From an uncultured Clostridia bacterium (lineage in GTDB: Bacteria > Bacillota > Clostridia > Christensenellales > Borkfalkiaceae): a DNA stretch of 6,544 bases. The notes beneath the pieces are model-generated. The model was not told where the DNA came from. It saw only the letters and a list, made by a program, of their open reading frames with translations, and did not search any database. Below are positions 1 through 5,447 of this stretch, one piece after another; the stretch's first letter is position 1; every line of letters begins with the position of its first letter. The DNA is taken from positions 1 through 6,544 of the forward strand of contig CAKQSI010000062.1 of the NCBI GenBank assembly GCA_934272745.1, written 5' to 3'. Made by a program: the position numbers and the translations under genes.

Positions 1-145
1 GCGGCGCTGCCGCAAACGAGAGCAGGGTTTTGCACAGAGAACCCGAGGACAGCAAAAAGCGGCGCTGCCGCAAACGAAAGCAGGGCTTCGCAGAGAACCC
101 GAATACAGCAAAAAGCGGCGTTGCCGCAAACGAAAGCCGCGGCGA
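1..145. repeat. Tandem repeat, about 58/56-bp units, upstream of hisS
   Basis: Unit 1 is 1-58, unit 2 is 59-114, and a partial third unit runs from 115 to about 136. Units 1 and 2 differ by five substitutions and a 2-nt deletion. Each unit opens with a small hairpin, GCGGC-GCT-GCCGC in units 1 and 2 and the same with a GTT loop in unit 3, and units 1 and 2 end in AGCAAAAA. The array probably continues upstream of the window. No stop codon occurs in any of the six frames before 147, so it may be the low-complexity tail of an upstream gene. One frame ends at TAA 147-149; another ends at TGA 175-177 and overlaps the hisS start as ATGA. Because unit lengths are not multiples of three, the repeat changes frame between units, which argues against a conserved protein repeat. 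Confidence 0.85.
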
Positions 146-156
146 ATAAGCGCGGC
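136..156 (+). other. Hairpin just upstream of the hisS ribosome binding site
   Basis: GCCGCG (136-141) pairs with CGCGGC (151-156) around a 9-nt loop. It lies 7 nt before the GGAGAAAG ribosome binding site at 164-171. There is no T-run after it, so it is not an intrinsic terminator. It could affect ribosome access or simply be a remnant of the GC-rich repeat. No T-box core (TGGNACCGCG-like) is present ahead of hisS in this window. Confidence 0.4.
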
Positions 157-173
157 GGCACACGGAGAAAGTT

Positions 174-1427
174 ATGATCAACATTCCCAAGGGCACGAAA
201 GACGTTCTGCCCGAAGACTCTTACAAATGGCAATATTTAGAAAGCCTCGCGCGGGAAACCGCCGCGCTTTACGGCGCGAAAGAGATCCGCACCCCCACCT
301 TCGAGGCGACCGAACTGTTCGCCCGCGGCGTGGGCGACACGACCGACGTCGTTACCAAGGAAATGTACACCTTCCTCGACAAAGGCGGCAGATCCATGAC
401 CTTAAAGCCGGAGGGGACGTCGGGCGTTTGCCGCAGTTATATTGAAAACGGTATGGCAAGCAAACCCATGCCGCTCAAGATGTTCTACATCACGCCGGTG
501 TTCCGTTACGAACGCCCCCAGGCGGGCAGACTGCGCGAACATCACCAGTTCGGCGTGGAATTTTACGGCGCAAAAAGCGCGGAAACGGACGCGGAAGTCA
601 TTCACCTTGCGTATGATTTCCTGAAAAAAGCAGGTGTTTCGGGGCTCGCGCTCCGGCTCAATTCCATCGGCTGCAAAAACTGCCGTCCGCGCTATCAGCA
701 GGCGCTGAAGGAATACTTCGCCCCGCATATCGACGAAATGTGCGACACCTGCCGCGAACGGTTCGATAAAAACCCGCTCCGCATCATCGACTGCAAGGAG
801 GAAGGCTGCAAACGCTTAGTCGCGGGCGCGCCGTCCGTTCTCGATTATCTTTGCGACGACTGCAGGGCGCATTTCGAGGAATTGAAAGATCTTCTGACCG
901 CGACGGGGATCCCCTTCGAGGTCGATCCCGGCATCGTCCGCGGGCTGGATTATTACACGCGCACGGTGTTTGAATTCGTCACCACGCAGGGCGGCGCGCA
1001 AGGCACGGTTTCGGGCGGAGGCAGATATGACGGCTTAGTGGAAGGACTGGGCGGCGCTTCTACGCCCTGCGTCGGCTTCGGCATGGGGCTGGAACGTCTG
1101 CTCGGCGTGATGGAGTCGCAAGGGGTGGAGATCGAAAAACCCGCTTGCTGCACGCTGTATATCGCTTCTATGGGCAAGGAAGCCCAAAAGTACGCCTTTG
1201 CCACCGTTTCCGCTTTGCGGGCGCGCGGCGTGAAAGCCGAATGCGACCTGATGGAGCGCAGTTTCAAGGCGCAGTTTAAGTACGCGGACAAGATCGGCGC
1301 GAAGTTCGTGCTTGCCGTGGGGGACAGCGAACTTGCTTCGGGCAAGGCGAAGTTAAAGACCATGGCGGACGGCACCGAAACGGAGGTCGCCCTCGCCGAA
1401 GTCGCGAACTTGCGGGAGAACGGCTGA
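174..1427 (+). CDS. hisS: Histidyl-tRNA synthetase (class II)
   Basis: This cytoplasmic enzyme charges tRNA-His with histidine using ATP. The 417-aa length is normal for bacterial HisS. Class II motif 2 is visible at residues 110-129 (starting FRYERPQAGRLREHH), the histidine-specific RGLDYYTRTVFE at 256-267, SGGGRYDGL at 280-288, and motif 3 GFGMGLERLL at 301-310. The anticodon-binding domain occupies about 325-417. An insertion domain at about 160-235 carries eight cysteines in four pairs (167/170, 190/193, 207/212, 227/230), which looks metal-binding. The ATG start is supported by GGAGAAAG at 164-171 and by the family-typical N-terminus with KGTKDVLP. It leads a cluster with the RseC-like gene 2 nt downstream. 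No promoter is visible in the 173 bp upstream, so transcription may begin outside the window. Confidence 0.98.
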   Translation: MINIPKGTKDVLPEDSYKWQYLESLARETAALYGAKEIRTPTFEATELFARGVGDTTDVVTKEMYTFLDKGGRSMTLKPEGTSGVCRSYIENGMASKPMPLKMFYITPVFRYERPQAGRLREHHQFGVEFYGAKSAETDAEVIHLAYDFLKKAGVSGLALRLNSIGCKNCRPRYQQALKEYFAPHIDEMCDTCRERFDKNPLRIIDCKEEGCKRLVAGAPSVLDYLCDDCRAHFEELKDLLTATGIPFEVDPGIVRGLDYYTRTVFEFVTTQGGAQGTVSGGGRYDGLVEGLGGASTPCVGFGMGLERLLGVMESQGVEIEKPACCTLYIASMGKEAQKYAFATVSALRARGVKAECDLMERSFKAQFKYADKIGAKFVLAVGDSELASGKAKLKTMADGTETEVALAEVANLRENG

Positions 1428-1429
1428 CC

Positions 1430-1918
1430 GTGGAAGACGTAGGCAAAGTCGTCGCCCTGTTCGGCACGCAGGCGGCGGTTCTCGTCAAGACGGGGGAAAA
1501 GTGCAAAGGCTGCAAAATCTGTACTTTTTCGCCCAAAGAAAAGGAAGTGCGCATTCTTGCCGAAAACACGGCGGGCGCCGCCGTGGGCGATACGGTCGTC
1601 GTCCGGGCGGAAAAACCGCTGCAATTCAAGGCGTCCTTTTTCTGCTACCTGATGCCGCTCATTTTTGCGCTGGCGTTTATGGGCATCGGCGCTATCGTGG
1701 GCGAAATTTATATGATGCTGTTCTTTTTCGGCGGACTGTTTCTCGGGTATTTGGTGCTGCTGTATCTGGAAAAGATCTTTTCCAAAAAACGCGAATACGC
1801 GCCCGCCGTCCGGGAAATATTAAAAAGGGCGGCGGACGGAGAAGATGCGGCTGACGGAGCGCAGGCTTGCGGGACGCAGGAAAAGGACGACGGCGCCGAA
1901 AGCAAGCCGAAAGAGTAA
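1430..1918 (+). CDS. RseC-like (SoxR-reducing system) cysteine-containing membrane protein
   Basis: A 162-aa protein resembling the RseC/MucC family, whose Escherichia coli member helps electron-transfer complexes keep SoxR reduced. A soluble N-terminal part holds a compact CxxCxxC cluster (Cys25, Cys28, Cys31, in KCKGCKIC), followed by a small beta-rich stretch containing GDTVVV. Two membrane helices lie at about 69-90 and 93-113. The basic KKR after helix 2 suggests a cytoplasmic C-terminal tail. The last 40 residues are low-complexity and charged. The GTG start is inferred: GGGAG at 1414-1418 lies 11 nt upstream, and the start is 2 nt after the hisS stop, implying translational coupling. 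The next gene is thioredoxin, consistent with a thiol-redox or metal-linked role at the membrane. The family call is moderately sure; the true partner is unknown, since no Rnf/Rsx genes are in view. Confidence 0.75.
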   Translation: MEDVGKVVALFGTQAAVLVKTGEKCKGCKICTFSPKEKEVRILAENTAGAAVGDTVVVRAEKPLQFKASFFCYLMPLIFALAFMGIGAIVGEIYMMLFFFGGLFLGYLVLLYLEKIFSKKREYAPAVREILKRAADGEDAADGAQACGTQEKDDGAESKPKE

Positions 1919-1927
1919 ATAAGACGC

Positions 1928-1948
1928 GCGGCGGTTATCGATCGCCGC
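1928..1948 (+). other. Hairpin in front of trxA
   Basis: GCGGCG (1928-1933) pairs with CGCCGC (1943-1948) around a 9-nt loop. Only TTT follows before the AAGGAGG ribosome binding site at 1952-1958, so it is a weak terminator at most. It could act as an mRNA processing or stability point that lets thioredoxin be expressed differently from hisS. Confidence 0.4.
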
Positions 1949-1965
1949 TTTAAGGAGGATAACTT

Positions 1966-2277
1966 ATGGAAGAATTAAACGATAAAAATTTTGAAGAAAG
2001 GATCGAAAACGGCACTACGTTCGTCGATTTTTGGGCACCCTGGTGCGGTCCCTGCCGCATGATGGCGCCGAATTTCGAGGCGGCTGCGGAAAAGTTCGGC
2101 GGGCAGGCAAAGTTTTTTAAACTGAACACGGACGACAACGGAGATACCGCGGTTTCCTTGGGCATTGCCGCCATTCCCACCATCATCGCGTTCCGCGACG
2201 GGGCGGAAATCGACCGCAGCGTCGGTTTTCTGACCGAGGAAGAACTTTCCGAATTTGTGGAAAAACACCTTGCCTGA
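1966..2277 (+). CDS. trxA: Thioredoxin
   Basis: A 103-aa single-domain thioredoxin, a cytoplasmic protein that reduces disulfides in client enzymes and is recharged by thioredoxin reductase. The active site WCGPC sits at residues 26-30 with catalytic Cys27 and Cys30. The buried acidic residue is Asp21 in VDFWAPW, and the cis-proline is Pro71 in AIPT. A lysine at position 52 matches the conserved lysine near the active site of classical thioredoxins. Length and motifs are all standard, and no signal peptide is present. The ATG start is fixed by a near-perfect AAGGAGG at 1952-1958 with 7-nt spacing. It lies 47 nt after the RseC-like gene and is the last gene before a candidate terminator, so it is probably the end of the hisS cluster. 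The symbol is generic: Clostridia often carry several thioredoxins, and this may not be the main one. Confidence 0.96.
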   Translation: MEELNDKNFEERIENGTTFVDFWAPWCGPCRMMAPNFEAAAEKFGGQAKFFKLNTDDNGDTAVSLGIAAIPTIIAFRDGAEIDRSVGFLTEEELSEFVEKHLA

Positions 2278-2300
2278 TTTATAACCGGCAGAGGTGTTGC

Positions 2301-2358
2301 AAAAAGCGCTTTGCACGATACGGGGAAATTCTGCCCGTTTTTGGGGAAGCGCTTTTTT
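2301..2358 (+). terminator. Candidate intrinsic terminator after trxA
   Basis: AAAAAGCGCTT (2301-2311) is complementary to AAGCGCTTTTT (2347-2357), and a T-run follows on the 3' arm (2353-2358). The long loop has its own inner stem, ACGGG (2320-2324) with CCCGT (2334-2338). The left arm can also fold locally as GCAAA (2299-2303) with TTTGC (2310-2314), so alternative structures exist. It starts 23 nt past the trxA stop, as expected for the end of the hisS cluster. Confidence 0.65.
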
Positions 2359-2372
2359 GATTTGAAATCAAA
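2356..2372. repeat. Short AT-rich perfect inverted repeat
   Basis: TTTGATTT (2356-2363) and AAATCAAA (2365-2372) form an 8-bp inverted repeat around a single G, directly behind the trxA terminator. Such a compact dyad is more like a protein-binding operator than an RNA hairpin, but no gene start lies next to it, so the role is unknown. Confidence 0.5.
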
Positions 2373-2426
2373 TCGTTTCCCGGCGGAAAGGGCGCGGGTT
2401 TTATAACCTGATTTCTACAATGTAAT

Positions 2427-2469
2427 TTTTAGGGGTGCGCCGCGGATATTCCGCGGCGCAGGCCTAAAA
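2427..2469. repeat. GC-rich palindromic element
   Basis: A perfect 11-bp stem, TGCGCCGCGGA (2436-2446) with TCCGCGGCGCA (2450-2460), encloses only TAT. It is extended outward, after a 2x2 GG/GG mismatch, by TTTTAGG (2427-2433) with CCTAAAA (2463-2469). There is no terminator-type T-run after it on either strand, so it looks like an interspersed palindrome. Its right arm, ATTCCGCGGCGCA, recurs exactly at 2864-2876. Confidence 0.75.
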
Positions 2470-2540
2470 TAATTTCTAAGGGAAACGTCCTGTGCTTGCT
2501 GCGGCAAATCATCGGTATTTTTGAAATGGAGTCAGCGTCT

Positions 2541-2614
2541 GTAGGGGCGATCATGGATCGCCCGCAAGAGTTGTGAAAAATTCAGTAAAGCGGGCGACCG
2601 GTGGTCGCCCCTAC
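2541..2614. repeat. Double-hairpin inverted repeat (REP/MITE-like)
   Basis: Two 25-bp arms, starting GTAGGGGCGA (2541-2565) and ending TCGCCCCTAC (2590-2614), are inverted copies matching at 21 of 25 positions. Each arm is itself a hairpin: GGGCGATC-ATG-GATCGCCC (2545-2563) and GGGCGACC-GGT-GGTCGCCC (2592-2610). A T-A pair in the first stem is replaced by a C-G pair in the second, so pairing is preserved. The 24 nt between the arms are AT-rich. No transposase is encoded, so if it is mobile it would depend on a protein supplied elsewhere. Confidence 0.8.
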
Positions 2615-2630
2615 GATCAAGTGCGGCAAA

Positions 2631-2665
2631 GCCCGAAACCAACTTTTGTTGGTTTCGGGCTTTTT
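2631..2665 (+). terminator. Strong intrinsic terminator
   Basis: GCCCGAAACCAAC (2631-2643) and GTTGGTTTCGGGC (2648-2660) form a perfect 13-bp stem with a TTTT loop, followed by TTTTT (2661-2665). Three A residues before the stem allow it to work partly on the - strand as well, though the T-run there is only three long. It is about 350 nt past trxA with no recognisable gene directly before it, so it may catch read-through or belong to lost DNA. Confidence 0.9.
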
Positions 2666-2670
2666 AGATC

Positions 2671-2701
2671 ATATAAAACCTTTTTAAATGATATAAAACC
2701 T
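2671..2701. repeat. Two direct copies of ATATAAAACCT
   Basis: Identical 11-mers lie at 2671-2681 and 2691-2701 with a 20-bp period, immediately after the strong terminator. Read on the - strand they are AGGTTTTATAT, close to the GGTTTTATAACC dyad at 2397-2408 and to the GGTTTATAA words at 6464-6523. The function is unknown. Confidence 0.6.
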
Positions 2702-3159
2702 GATCGCGATCGCACACCTTTTGTTTGCGAACTCCGGTGCTTCGCCGCTGCGGTGAGTAAAACGCGCCGGAAAAAGAAGGGGTAGGGGAGTCCGCCGGAG
2801 AGCCGCCCGCCGCGCACGAAATGTTTTTGCCCGTATCGCGCCTTTTGGCGGCAGCCCCGGCAAATTCCGCGGCGCATATTAAAGCCTGTAGCCCAGTAGC
2901 CCCGCGGCATATAGGCGTATATAAGTTCCTCGTCCTCTTTGCGGCACATAAAAACCTTGCACTTCTATCGGCGCAAACAATTCCCGCGGCGCATACCGTA
3001 ATTTCTCGCGGATTATGCAAAACTTCAATCGCCCCGACCGCCGCGCGAAAGAAGCAATGCCATAAGCGGCGCTTTTCCCCCTCTAAATTTTGGTTATACG
3101 TATTGCTTTTTCTTATGCTACGGGCGAAAAACGCGAAAGACCGATTGCCCCTTTCTCCC
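2702..3159. other. Gap without a supportable gene; degenerate sequence
   Basis: About 460 bp contain open frames on both strands, but none has a convincing start signal or a recognisable domain. The most protein-like is on the - strand at 2617-2949. It begins MCRKEDEELIYAYMPRGYW, has an in-frame stop a few codons upstream, and its 3' end translates the strong terminator. The stretch includes the palindrome GATCGCGATC (2702-2711) and three CCGCGGC(G)CATA-type words at about 2867, 2902 and 2984. It could be the worn remnant of a small gene or of mobile DNA. I see no tRNA, riboswitch or CRISPR here. Confidence 0.5.
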
Positions 3160-3188
3160 TTGACTTTTCATAATTCCGCATTTATAAT
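3160..3188 (+). promoter_or_regulatory. Sigma-A-type promoter for the ABC importer
   Basis: TTGACT (-35, 3160-3165) and TATAAT (-10, 3183-3188) are separated by exactly 17 bp, in an AT-rich setting that contrasts with the GC-rich surroundings. The predicted transcript start is near 3195, giving a leader of about 95 nt before the receptor gene. It is the best promoter in the window. Confidence 0.85.
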
Positions 3189-3194
3189 AAATAA

Positions 3195-3290
3195 GAAATT
3201 CTGAATAATTATAAGTTCTGCGCGCGGAAAAGCGAAGCGGTGTTCTGCCAAAACGGAAGCCGCCTGCTTCCGCCGCGAAAAGGAGAAGAA
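3195..3290 (+). promoter_or_regulatory. Structured 5' leader of the importer mRNA
   Basis: A 7-bp hairpin, CGGAAGC (3254-3260) with GCTTCCG (3266-3272), ends 8 nt before AGGAG at 3281-3285. An earlier segment (CGCGCGGAAAAGC, 3221-3233) can pair with GCTTCCGCCGCG (3266-3277) instead, with small bulges, which would break the 7-bp hairpin. This gives two mutually exclusive folds near the ribosome binding site. No T-box, known riboswitch core or leader peptide rich in one amino acid is apparent, so regulation through it is only a possibility. Confidence 0.4.
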
Positions 3291-4307
3291 ATGAAACGAC
3301 CGCATTCTGTTTTAACGGTGCTTTTCGCCACAATTTTAGCAGTGATTTCCGGACTGAGTCTGGTTTCCTGCGGGGGAAACGCAAACGCCGTAAAAGTCAA
3401 TCCCGATAAGGAAACGTACGTCGTCGGCATTTGCCAGTTGGTGCAACACCCGGCGCTGGACGCGGCGACGCGCGGCTTTAAAGACGCCCTGACTGCAGAA
3501 TTGCAAAAGGAAGGGCGGAAAGTCGAGTTCCGCGAGGGGAACGCGCAGGGCGATTCCAACACCTGTTCCACCATCGTCAACAGCTTTGTTTCGGCGGACA
3601 TCGATCTCATTATGGCGAACGCAACCGCGGCATTGCAGGCGGCGTATAATGCCACGCAGACCATTCCGATTCTCGGGACGTCGGTGACCGAATACGGCGT
3701 CGCGCTTTCCATTCCGGATTTTAACGGTACGGTGGGCGGAAACGTTTCCGGCACGGCAGACCTTGCGCCGCTGGAAGAACAGGCGCAGATGATGCTTGAC
3801 CTGCTTCCGAACCTGACTGCCGGAGCGAAAATCGGTATTTTGTACTGCTCCGCAGAACCCAATTCTTCCTATCAGGCCGACGTCGTCAAAGCCTATCTGG
3901 AAGCGCGGAACCTGATCTGCCGCATTTATACCTTTTCGGACTCCAACGACATCGCACAGGTGACCGAGCGCGCTTCCGGGGAATCGGACGCGATCTACGT
4001 CCCGACGGATAACACGGTCGCTTCCAACACGGCGGTGATCGACAATATCTGCCGCGCGAAAAAGGTCCCCGTCTTTGCGGGGGAGGAAGGGATCTGCTCG
4101 GGCTGCGGTTTTGCAACCCTTTCCATCAGTTATTACAACATCGGCAAAAAAACGGGCGAAATGGCGGCAAAAGTGCTGCTCGGCAAGGAATCGATTTCTT
4201 CCATGCCCATCGCCTACGACGAAGCGCCCGTGAAGAAGTATAACGAAGAGATCTGCCGCGACCTCGGCATTTCGGTGCCGGAAGACTATCAGAAGATCGG
4301 CGGCTGA
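3291..4307 (+). CDS. ABC transporter substrate-binding lipoprotein (ABC_sub_bind family, TrpX-like)
   Basis: The solute receptor of an ABC importer, 338 aa. A lipoprotein signal peptide (charged MKRPH, hydrophobic core about 7-25) ends in the lipobox LVSC with Cys27 as the lipidated residue, so it should be anchored outside the membrane. Family hallmarks are VGICQLVQHPALD at 45-57, TQTIPILGTSVTE at 122-134, a GGNVSGTADL segment at 149-158, YVPTDNTVASN at 236-246 and IGKKTGEMAAKVLLG at 284-298. Relatives are annotated as putative tryptophan/tyrosine or aromatic amino-acid receptors, but the ligand cannot be read from sequence. The ATG at 3291 follows AGGAG by 5 nt and starts a proper signal peptide; an in-frame GTG at 3240 would spoil it. 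The mature part has seven further cysteines, including CSGC at 269-272, which is unusual for a surface protein and suggests an anaerobe. Confidence 0.92.
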   Translation: MKRPHSVLTVLFATILAVISGLSLVSCGGNANAVKVNPDKETYVVGICQLVQHPALDAATRGFKDALTAELQKEGRKVEFREGNAQGDSNTCSTIVNSFVSADIDLIMANATAALQAAYNATQTIPILGTSVTEYGVALSIPDFNGTVGGNVSGTADLAPLEEQAQMMLDLLPNLTAGAKIGILYCSAEPNSSYQADVVKAYLEARNLICRIYTFSDSNDIAQVTERASGESDAIYVPTDNTVASNTAVIDNICRAKKVPVFAGEEGICSGCGFATLSISYYNIGKKTGEMAAKVLLGKESISSMPIAYDEAPVKKYNEEICRDLGISVPEDYQKIGG

Positions 4308-4523
4308 CGGACGTCCATACAGAATAAAAAACGAGGCTGACGGCTATTTGCAATAAAAACGAGTCGGCGGCGGATACGGCTTCCGAAAAAGGAAGCGTGT
4401 TTCTAAAATCAAAGGACGTATCCTGAAAAACGAAACATTTCGGCGGAGGGAAAGAAATACCGCCGTAAAAACAGAAAACAACGATTTACTGAATTCTTAA
4501 GGAGAAAAGGGGAAGAAATTTCA
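4308..4523 (+). other. Structured intra-operon gap between receptor and permease
   Basis: The 216 nt hold no gene and no clear promoter. After the receptor stop comes the palindrome GGACGTCC (4309-4316). Two AATAAAAA(A)CGAG words follow, 29-30 nt apart (about 4323 and 4352). Then comes a nested structure: GGATACG (4372-4378) with CGTATCC (4417-4423), enclosing GCTTCC (4379-4384) with GGAAGC (4391-4396). A further hairpin is CGGCGG (4441-4446) with CCGCCG (4460-4465). None is followed by a T-run. The gap may stabilise the receptor mRNA or lower permease and ATPase output relative to receptor, as structured intergenic elements do in other ABC operons; this is inference. Confidence 0.6.
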
Positions 4524-5447
4524 ATGTCGATTACCGCAATTTTCAACGCTATACCCGGCGCCGTGGCGCAAGGGCTGATCTGGGGCATTATGGCGATCGG
4601 ACTGTTTATTACCTATCGGGTGCTGAACTTTGCCGACCTTACCGTAGACGGCTCCATCTGTACGGGAGCCTGTACGCTGACCGCGCTGATGATCGGCGGG
4701 GTCAACGTGTGGCTTGCTATGCTGCTCGCATTCCTTGCGGGCGCGCTCGCGGGACTGGTGACCGGACTTTTCCATACTTTTATGGGCATTCCCGCGATTT
4801 TGTCCGGCATTCTGACCCAACTCATGCTGTGGTCGATCAACCTTAAAATTTTAGGGAAGTCCAACGTGGCGCTCAGTTCCCGCACCTTTTCCGTCATCGT
4901 CACGCAACTGCAGATCCCCGCAACCATCGGCGTTGTCGTCGGGTTCACCGCCTGCGTCATCGGACTATTATATTTCTTTTTCGGGACGGAACTGGGCAGT
5001 TCCATTCGCGCGACCGGAAACAACGAACAGATGAGCCGCGCGCAGGGAATCAACGTTTCTTTGAATAAAATCATCGGCTTGATGCTTTCCAACGGCATTG
5101 TGGCGCTTTCGGGAGCGTTGCTCGCGCAGTATCAGGGGTTTGCAGACATCAATATGGGGCGCGGAGCCATCGTCATCGGGCTTGCCGCCATCATCATCGG
5201 GCAGGCGGTGGTTTCTCAGATCAGCCGTAATTTTGCGGTGGAACTTTTCGGGGTTGCGATCGGCGGCGTGCTGTATTACGTCGTGTACCAGATCATCATC
5301 GGGTTGGGGCTGGATACCGACCTGCTCAAAATGCTTTCCGCGCTGGTGGTTGCCGTCTTCCTTGCGGTTCCCTACTGGAAAAAGAAGTACTTCCGTCTGC
5401 GGCAGAAGTCGCCGACGCCGCTTTCGGGAGGGGACGACAATGCTTGA
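4524..5447 (+). CDS. ABC transporter permease (COG4120 type, TrpY-like)
   Basis: The membrane channel subunit of the importer, 307 aa, with about eight or nine hydrophobic segments: roughly 10-31, 41-59, 61-84, 88-107, 131-153, 183-200, 208-227, 234-256 and 264-283. The family signature LNFADLTVDGSICTGA lies at 34-49. The cytoplasmic loop RATGNNEQMSRAQGINVSLNK, at about 152-172, is where the ATPase is expected to dock. The C-terminal end is basic (KKKYFRLRQK) and cytoplasmic. The start is ATG 4524. The strong AAGGAG (4499-4504) is 19 nt upstream, unusually far, while a weaker AGGGGAAG (4508-4515) is at normal distance. An in-frame ATT at 4518 would sit nearer the strong site but is a rare start codon. 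Its last 8 nt overlap the ATPase start, so the two are translationally coupled. Confidence 0.92.
   Translation: MSITAIFNAIPGAVAQGLIWGIMAIGLFITYRVLNFADLTVDGSICTGACTLTALMIGGVNVWLAMLLAFLAGALAGLVTGLFHTFMGIPAILSGILTQLMLWSINLKILGKSNVALSSRTFSVIVTQLQIPATIGVVVGFTACVIGLLYFFFGTELGSSIRATGNNEQMSRAQGINVSLNKIIGLMLSNGIVALSGALLAQYQGFADINMGRGAIVIGLAAIIIGQAVVSQISRNFAVELFGVAIGGVLYYVVYQIIIGLGLDTDLLKMLSALVVAVFLAVPYWKKKYFRLRQKSPTPLSGGDDNA

Noticed and set aside
1..145. CRISPR array
   Set aside because: The units are contiguous near-copies of 58 and 56 bp with no unique spacers between short identical repeats.
953..1624. 223-aa open frame on the - strand
   Set aside because: It lies antisense to hisS and the RseC-like gene, has no recognisable domain, and reflects the scarcity of stop codons in GC-rich DNA.
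2573..2785. 70-aa open frame on the + strand
   Set aside because: It runs through the double hairpin and the strong terminator, so it cannot be a real gene.
2821..3204. 127-aa open frame on the + strand
   Set aside because: It has no ribosome binding site and no domain, ends inside the importer promoter region, and its composition is unlike that of its neighbours.
3195..3290. T-box riboswitch ahead of the importer, expected for TrpXYZ-type operons
   Set aside because: No TGGNACCGCG-like core was found in the leader, in the 1-kb gap before it or in the gap after the receptor; the GGTGGTCGCCCC at 2600-2611 belongs to the palindromic repeat.
3240..4307. Longer receptor reading from GTG 3240
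   Set aside because: It would put 17 extra residues with many charges before a good signal peptide and has no ribosome binding site, while ATG 3291 follows AGGAG at normal spacing.
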